DNA from: Exiguobacterium sp. TNDT2
GTDB lineage: Bacteria; Bacillota; Bacilli; Exiguobacteriales; Exiguobacteriaceae
NCBI RefSeq assembly: GCF_003331145.1
Contig: NZ_QLVE01000001.1
Span: forward strand, 186,001-250,000
Direction of reading: 5' to 3'
DNA length: 64,000 nucleotides
Shown here: in pieces, positions 59,602 through 64,000 of the stretch
How positions within the stretch are numbered: the first letter of the stretch is position 1
Layout of the letters: each line of letters opens with the position of its first letter
Program-made: the position numbers and the translations under genes
Notes under the pieces: model-generated
Seen by the model: only the letters and a program-made list of their open reading frames with translations
What the model was told of the DNA's origin: nothing
Database searches by the model: none

Positions 59602-60452
59602 AAGAACATGGAGATGGCCCCAAGGCCGACATGCGTCCCGACCGAGACGCCCATCTGCATAAGGTAAATCTCACCTTCAAAGTCGGATTCGGCTTGAATC
59701 TTCGCCTTCAAGTTCTCGGCAATCTTTTGATCGGACGTATAGCCGATGATGACAAAATTGGTGATGTCCTTGTCGCAACGTTTGATGAACTCGTCCGTAT
59801 AGTGCTTGAGCACTTTACGAGTTCCGCGCTCTTTGGCGACAATGGCCCCTTTGCCATTCTTCATGCTCATGATCGGTTTGACCATCAACAGCTTGCCGAT
59901 GATGGCGCTAGCATTCGAGATGCGGCCGCTTTTAATCAAATGGTCCAAGTCGTCGACCGACAAGAAGTGCTTCACTTTCAGCTTATACTTCTCGTTGAAG
60001 TCAACGAGCTCCTCGAACGTCGCCCCGGCTTCACGCATCTGGGCACTCTTCATTAACAACCAGCCGCTGCCGTGGCTCATCGAACGAGAGTCGACGATAT
60101 GAATCTTCGCCGTCGAATCAGGATGTGCCTCTTCGAAATATTCTTTTCCGAGCACGGCCGATTGATACGACCCGCTCGTCCCGCTCGACATACAGATGCA
60201 CAGAATCTCGTCATGTCCGCTCTCGACGGCCTCTTCCATCAGCTTCATAAATGTCGCTGGGCTCGGCATCCCCGTCGTCGGGAATTCCGGTAGCGCTTCC
60301 AACATTCCGTAAAACGCATCGGGCTGGATGTCGACACGGTCCTCATACGATTTGTTGTCAATCGTGATGATGAGCGGCGCGACGCTAATCTCATATTTTG
60401 CTAAAACCTCATCGGATAAATCACACGTTGAATCTGCAAGTAACTTTATCAT
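59589..60452 (-). CDS. DegV family fatty-acid-binding protein
   Basis: The protein has 287 residues. KLLADSTCDLSDEVLAKYEISVAPLIITIDNKSYEDRVD opens the DegV fold, FPTTGMPSPATFMK and ICMSSGTSGSYQSA follow, and the lipid-binding tail GTHVGLGAISMFFVEK closes it. Such proteins deliver fatty acids to the FakA kinase. The ATG at 60452 has GGAGGG upstream; an in-frame TTG four codons earlier overlaps it. Its 3' end lies against the DnaA-box region. Confidence 0.92.
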   Translation of the reverse strand: MIKLLADSTCDLSDEVLAKYEISVAPLIITIDNKSYEDRVDIQPDAFYGMLEALPEFPTTGMPSPATFMKLMEEAVESGHDEILCICMSSGTSGSYQSAVLGKEYFEEAHPDSTAKIHIVDSRSMSHGSGWLLMKSAQMREAGATFEELVDFNEKYKLKVKHFLSVDDLDHLIKSGRISNASAIIGKLLMVKPIMSMKNGKGAIVAKERGTRKVLKHYTDEFIKRCDKDITNFVIIGYTSDQKIAENLKAKIQAESDFEGEIYLMQMGVSVGTHVGLGAISMFFVEK

Positions 60453-60541
60453 GGTACCCTCCAAAAATCGCTCCTAAGTGACGAGAATCGTCCTAGACCA
60501 CTACATCGATTCAGACGTCACGATAGGACTTCTCCATTGTA

Positions 60542-61054
60542 TCAGATATAGAGGGGTAGATGTTTTTTTGCCAGGCTCCAATATGCGGTTGTTTGCTCGT
60601 GTCGGAGCAGCCATTCCTTCCGCCAGAGTCCGCCCGCATAGCCCGTCAACGTCCCGTTCGATCCGATGACGCGATGGCACGGGAAGACGATACTCAATCG
60701 ATTGCGCCCGTTGGCACTGCCGACGGCCCGCACGGCGCGGTCCCGGCCGAGTGTCACGGCCAATTCGCGATACGAGGTCGTCTCGGCGTATGGAATCATG
60801 ACCAGTGCCTGCCACACGTCTTGTTGAAACACCGTCCCCTGTACCTCATACGGGAACGTGAACGATTGGCGGCGTCCGTTGAAGTACTCCTCGATTTCTC
60901 GGTAGCACGTTTTCAACACGTCCGGCGTCGTCTCATCCGCTTCAAAATGGACTTCATCGCGTTCGACGAACAAGATAGAGCGGATGGCCGTCTCTGTCCC
61001 GACGATTTCTAAAATTCCAATCGGACTCACATAGTCCAGTCTATACGTCTCCAT
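60542..61054 (-). CDS. ogt: Methylated-DNA-protein-cysteine methyltransferase
   Basis: The protein has 170 residues. The active-site IVFPCHRVIGSNG, the helix-turn-helix region TTSYRELAVTLGRDRAVRAVGSANGRN and FPYEVQGTVFQQDVWQALVMIPY mark an Ogt/AdaB-type suicide enzyme that removes methyl from O6-methylguanine. The start at 61054 (ribosome site GGAGGT) lies 14 bases inside the alkA gene, so it is the coupled third gene of the adaA-alkA-ogt operon. Confidence 0.93.
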   Translation of the reverse strand: METYRLDYVSPIGILEIVGTETAIRSILFVERDEVHFEADETTPDVLKTCYREIEEYFNGRRQSFTFPYEVQGTVFQQDVWQALVMIPYAETTSYRELAVTLGRDRAVRAVGSANGRNRLSIVFPCHRVIGSNGTLTGYAGGLWRKEWLLRHEQTTAYWSLAKKHLPLYI

Positions 61055-61940
61055 ACAATGACCTCCATAAATAGAATGTGGCGTATGCCTCCCACCCGGC
61101 AAACCGTTCCCCGTACTGTCTCACTTCGTCCGCTGTCAACTTGTCGCTTCGCCCGAGGTGATACTTCAACGCTTGATGCAGACCGGCGTCCGCGGCCGGG
61201 AAAGCCGTCGGGTCTTGGAAACACTTCATCCTCACATACGCGGCCGTCCACTCCCCGACACCGCGTAAGCTCAGCAACCGTTCATGGATCACGTCGGGTG
61301 GCTCGTTGCGTAACTGCTGTTTCGACAATCGTCCGTCCGTCATCTCCTGGGCGATGCCGATGATATATTCTGCTTTCCGGGTGCTGAATTGAAGCTGTCT
61401 CAGTTCACTCGGGTCGAGCAGCGCGATCGTCTCTGGGCTCGGGAACGCCCAGTACGTCACGCCGTCCACTTCCCGGGATGGTCCGTACTGCTCGACGAAC
61501 CGTCGTTTCAGCGTATAGGCGAACGACAGCGTGATCTGTTGGCCGATGACGGCCCATGTGAGCGCCTCGAACAAGTCAGGGAACCCGATTAGACGTAGCC
61601 CCGCGTACTCTCGGACGAGCGGACGCAACAGTTCATCCGTCTCGGCCATCTGCACGAACGCCGCGACGTCTTGGTCGAGATCGAACCAGTCGTGGACGTA
61701 GCGCTCCACGTGTTTCTGTTCCGAGCTCGTGATGTCGTCTTCTGGGAACGCGATGACGAGGCCGTGAGCCGTCTCCATGATATTCCCTAGCAACAATCGT
61801 CCGTCCACATCGAACAGTTTGGAGACGGACGTTTCGCGGGCGACATGCATCACTTCATCGTTTGAGCGTCGTAAAAACTGCAGACATTGTTGAAAGTCAA
61901 ACGGAGCGGTGACGTGAATCTCGAACGACGAGCGACTCAT
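61041..61940 (-). CDS. alkA: DNA-3-methyladenine glycosylase II (AlkA type)
   Basis: The protein has 299 residues. The N-terminal AlkA-type domain (FEIHVTAPFDFQQCLQFLRRS) leads into the HhH core: FEALTWAVIGQQITLSFAYTLKRRF, LLSLRGVGEWTAAYVRMKCF (hairpin) and FPAADAGLHQAL with the catalytic Asp. It removes 3-methyladenine and related bases. The start at 61940 has GGGGGGAG close upstream and lies 44 bases inside adaA; a longer frame from 62033 would overlap it entirely. Confidence 0.9.
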   Translation of the reverse strand: MSRSSFEIHVTAPFDFQQCLQFLRRSNDEVMHVARETSVSKLFDVDGRLLLGNIMETAHGLVIAFPEDDITSSEQKHVERYVHDWFDLDQDVAAFVQMAETDELLRPLVREYAGLRLIGFPDLFEALTWAVIGQQITLSFAYTLKRRFVEQYGPSREVDGVTYWAFPSPETIALLDPSELRQLQFSTRKAEYIIGIAQEMTDGRLSKQQLRNEPPDVIHERLLSLRGVGEWTAAYVRMKCFQDPTAFPAADAGLHQALKYHLGRSDKLTADEVRQYGERFAGWEAYATFYLWRSLYGDV

Positions 61941-62484
61941 CGGCTCCCCCCTTTCGATACATGCTCGGTGAACAGCCTTTCCGCTCACGGAAGACGCGAT
62001 AAAAGTTGGATGGGGTTTGAAAGCCGACCTCATAACAGATGGCGAGATTACTCATGTCCGTCGACCGCAACAGATGGGCTGCTTTGTCGATGCGAACTTT
62101 TTCGAGCAGACGACGCGGCGTCTCGCCCGTCGCCTGGGTGAACGTCCGCTCCACATAGAACGGGCTCAAGTTGACATGCTCGGCAATCTCCTCGAGTTTG
62201 AGCGGCCGTTTGTAATGCGTGAGCACGAACGCCGTCACGTCATGGACGAGCGCGCTCGCCGGACTACGGTCGACCTCGGGCTGACATCGTTTGCACGGCC
62301 GAAAACCGGACGACTCCGCTTCCGCTTTCGTCTCATAGAAATCGACATTCTCTCGCTTCGGTTTCCGCGAGCGGCACGAGGGACGACAGTAAATCCCGGT
62401 CGTCTTGACCGCGGTATAGAACTGTCCATCATATGTCGCGTCACAGGCGAGCACTTTCTCCCACTTCTCTTCAAACGTCAGCAT
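61897..62484 (-). CDS. adaA: AdaA: methylphosphotriester repair protein and transcriptional activator
   Basis: The protein has 195 residues. The N-terminal Ada domain has the four zinc Cys: GIYCRPSC (C33 and C37) and RPCKRC (C64 and C67), with C33 as methyl acceptor. The AraC-type HTH follows (RPLKLEEIAEHVNLSPFYVERTFTQATGETPRRLLEKVRIDKAAHLL and LAICYEVGFQTPSNFYRVFRERKGCSPSMYRKG). It activates its own operon after methylation. The ATG at 62484 follows AGGGGGG. It overlaps the downstream alkA start by 44 bases. Confidence 0.94.
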   Translation of the reverse strand: MLTFEEKWEKVLACDATYDGQFYTAVKTTGIYCRPSCRSRKPKRENVDFYETKAEAESSGFRPCKRCQPEVDRSPASALVHDVTAFVLTHYKRPLKLEEIAEHVNLSPFYVERTFTQATGETPRRLLEKVRIDKAAHLLRSTDMSNLAICYEVGFQTPSNFYRVFRERKGCSPSMYRKGGADESLVVRDSRHRSV

Positions 62485-62679
62485 CTCAGTCCCCCCTTTT
62501 GTTTTTACTGTATCAGATTGATTTTCGGTCACTCGTCCTGTTTCTTGCCCTTACAGTCTATATTCCCCCGGTTCACGAATCTCATTGATTTTGAATCCGT
62601 CTCTCCCTCTGACTCGTACTATGATTACGTGACTCGATTGAGTACACTTTAGCTAATCAAGTCAGAAGGAGTACATACG

Positions 62680-63255
62680 ATGCAAAAGCGATTTTCCTGG
62701 AAACAACTGAAATGGTTGCTTCCATTCCTATTGATTGGATTGATTCTTTACCAGAGCGGCCAGGAGCTCCAAAACCTGTCGCTCGCCGCGGCGTTTCAAA
62801 CGTTAGAGGCGTTGACGGGCTTCGAACAAATCGCCTTGATCGGACTCGGACTCGTCGCTGTTTTGACGATGACCGGCTACGACTATTTTTTACTGCGTTC
62901 GCTCGACGTCCATCTCCCGCTCTCGAAGGTGCTACGCGCGGCATGGATCACTAACGCGATGAAAGGCATGATCGGGTTCGGCGGCGTCATCGGCATCGCA
63001 CTTCGGACGTCGCTGTATCGACCGTATACGGACACGTTGCGTTTGCTTCGGGCCATCGGTTGGATGACCCCGACGCTCATCAGCGGCTTGTCGCTGCTTG
63101 CCGCAGGGGTGCTATTCGGGCTCTTCCCGGCCGGTGTGCTCACCGAAACAAAACAGTGGATTTGGCCCGTGCTCCTCGCGACACTCGCCGTCCTGCCGCT
63201 CTACATCTATGTGACGCGGAAGCGGTCGAACTTGGATTGGCCGACATTGCTGTAG
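62680..63255 (+). CDS. Truncated MprF-like flippase domain
   Basis: The protein has 191 residues and about five to six hydrophobic segments. It shows the N-terminal MprF pattern: WLLPFLLIGLILYQSGQEL, then LGLVAVLTMTGYDYFLLRSLDVHLPLSKVLRAAWITNAMKGMIGFGGVIGIALRTSLYR. Full MprF has about 840 residues (or ~500 for the flippase part); this frame ends at 63255 and the sequence beyond does not continue it in any frame I can recognise. The start follows AAGGAG with a good distance. It is either a remnant of a deleted gene or a short, possibly still membrane-active relative. Confidence 0.6.
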   Translation: MQKRFSWKQLKWLLPFLLIGLILYQSGQELQNLSLAAAFQTLEALTGFEQIALIGLGLVAVLTMTGYDYFLLRSLDVHLPLSKVLRAAWITNAMKGMIGFGGVIGIALRTSLYRPYTDTLRLLRAIGWMTPTLISGLSLLAAGVLFGLFPAGVLTETKQWIWPVLLATLAVLPLYIYVTRKRSNLDWPTLL

Positions 63256-63297
63256 CGTATTTAAACAAATTTGGCGTCTTCACCTTAGATTCCTCCT

Positions 63298-63792
63298 TTA
63301 TGTCGCCGCGCTCGCACCTGCGGCCTGGTCTGCCTTCGCACAATCGATGGCGACGACGATTGAGATGAGCATGTGCTCCATCGTCTCGTCCATCACTTGA
63401 ATCTCGTAACTGTCACCCCATGACAACCATTTCTTCTGGACGCTGCCGATGACTTGGCCGTTCTGCATCACTTGGAAGTCCATGTCCCACCAATTGCCTT
63501 GCACATCGATTCCGGCCGCATCAATCGTATAACGCGGTTTGAATAACGTAAACTCTTTCGAAATCGTGACCGTCTCCTGCCCTTCGACGTCGACATAGAA
63601 CTTCGGCAAGAAACTGAACGTCTTTTTCGTGATTGTCGTAATCTCGTGGCCGTCTTTGTCTGAGATCGTGAACGATTTTGGCAGCTTCATGAAACTTCCT
63701 TCGACGAAATACAAATCGTTCTCATCCGCATCTTTGATAGTGAAACGGCCGCGCAGGCTGAAAACTTTTTGTTTCATATAGAGCGTGTTCAT
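63298..63792 (-). CDS. LURP-one-related (YxjI-like) protein
   Basis: The protein has 164 residues. MKQKVFSLRGRFTIKDADENDLYFVEGSFMKLPKSFTISDKDG is the typical opening of the tubby-like LURP-one fold; further pairs of strands, KFYVDVEGQETVTISKEFTLFKPRYTI and WWDMDFQVMQNGQVIGSVQKKWLSWGDSYEIQVMD, complete it. Function unknown; some members bind membranes or lipids. The ATG at 63792 is six bases after GGAGGG; a start two codons earlier is too close to that site. Confidence 0.85.
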   Translation of the reverse strand: MNTLYMKQKVFSLRGRFTIKDADENDLYFVEGSFMKLPKSFTISDKDGHEITTITKKTFSFLPKFYVDVEGQETVTISKEFTLFKPRYTIDAAGIDVQGNWWDMDFQVMQNGQVIGSVQKKWLSWGDSYEIQVMDETMEHMLISIVVAIDCAKADQAAGASAAT

Positions 63793-63880
63793 CGTCATCC
63801 CTCCGATTCGTTGATTATTCTTTTCTCTATACGACTGTTTACCCGAATATGGTTCAATCTTTCATGATGCAAAACAACTG

Positions 63881-63908
63881 TTTATACCAAACGTTAACGG
63901 CGTATAAT
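63881..63908 (+). promoter_or_regulatory. Candidate promoter of the last gene
   Basis: TTTATA (63881-63886), 16-base spacer, TATAAT (63903-63908). The -10 is perfect, the -35 weak. Confidence 0.4.
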
Positions 63909-63927
63909 GAGAGAAGGGGGTGGGAAC

Positions 63928-64000
63928 ATGGTTTCTGACGTGATTAACCAAGCAGTCATCGAAATGATTCGACAGAAGACAGATGCGGATTTCATTTTGT
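63928..64000 (+). CDS. Partial gene, start only
   Basis: The ATG at 63928 follows AAGGGGGTGGG and opens a frame MVSDVINQAVIEMIRQKTD that runs to the window edge. Only 24 residues are visible; they are too few for a family call. Confidence 0.4.
   Translation, partial: MVSDVINQAVIEMIRQKTDADFIL

Noticed and set aside
1-64000. CRISPR arrays, insertion sequences, prophage, tRNA and rRNA genes
   Set aside because: No direct-repeat arrays, transposase or phage genes, or tRNA/rRNA-like sequences were noticed in reading; a dedicated tRNA scan was not possible.

Overview
The window reads as chromosomal DNA of a low-to-medium GC Gram-positive bacterium of the Bacilli. Strong AGGAGG-type ribosome binding sites, sigma-A promoters, and candidate CIRCE, PerR, CcpA (cre) and SigB sites all point there, as do an AdaA-type regulator, an AhpC/AhpF pair, Mqo, a GuaC of the short class and general-stress YflT proteins. 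The mixture fits Exiguobacterium best; that genus is an inference from gene content, not something the sequence proves. I see no rRNA, tRNA, CRISPR array, transposase or prophage gene.

Layout. 1-14300: a partial TM-helix-repeat membrane protein, methylglyoxal synthase with a membrane partner, two YflT stress proteins behind a SigB-like promoter, a three-gene reverse operon (two P-loop GTPases and a 2-hydroxyacid dehydrogenase), a VOC protein, a formate/nitrite channel, an alanine/glycine symporter, YwbE with a small basic protein, an oligo-glucosidase and an esterase. 14300-28450: a 1168-residue secreted nuclease, a DAO-type oxidoreductase, a large catalase behind a SigB-like promoter, two MFS transporters, a PAS-GGDEF protein and GMP reductase. 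28450-42240: a reverse operon of a GGDEF-EAL-GAF-GGDEF protein, a P-loop kinase-like protein, a metallo-beta-lactamase-fold hydrolase and a GNAT gene broken by a TGA; then a flavin monooxygenase-like protein, YjiH, a C39-like protein, RluF, two pairs of uncharacterised paralogues, and an SDR/TetR pair around a perfect operator. 42240-52300: a VOC gene with a structured, terminator-ended leader or small RNA, htpG under CIRCE, an HNH endonuclease of modified-DNA restriction type, ahpCF, an aldo-keto reductase, a DUF4304 protein and a metNIQ-type transporter. 52300-64000: two further uracil-DNA-glycosylase-like proteins, DUF4236, MarR and CarD genes flanking a perfect inverted repeat, a low-GC two-gene cassette, mqo, DUF2691, a histidine phosphatase whose 3' end carries a DnaA-box cluster, DegV, the overlapping adaA-alkA-ogt repair operon, a truncated mprF-like gene and a LURP-one protein.

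How it works together. Stress defence is a recurring theme: peroxide (AhpCF with a PerR-type box, catalase), alkylation (AdaA-AlkA-Ogt), heat (HtpG with CIRCE), general stress (SigB-like sites before YflT, catalase and the aldo-keto reductase) and dicarbonyl metabolism (MgsA makes methylglyoxal; VOC and aldo-keto reductase proteins could act on it). Carbon-catabolite control is suggested by cre sites near the glucosidase and the secreted nuclease. The least explained pieces are the DnaA-box cluster at 59417-59601, the roughly 118-nt RNA at 42664-42782 and the inverted repeat over the formate-channel ribosome binding site.
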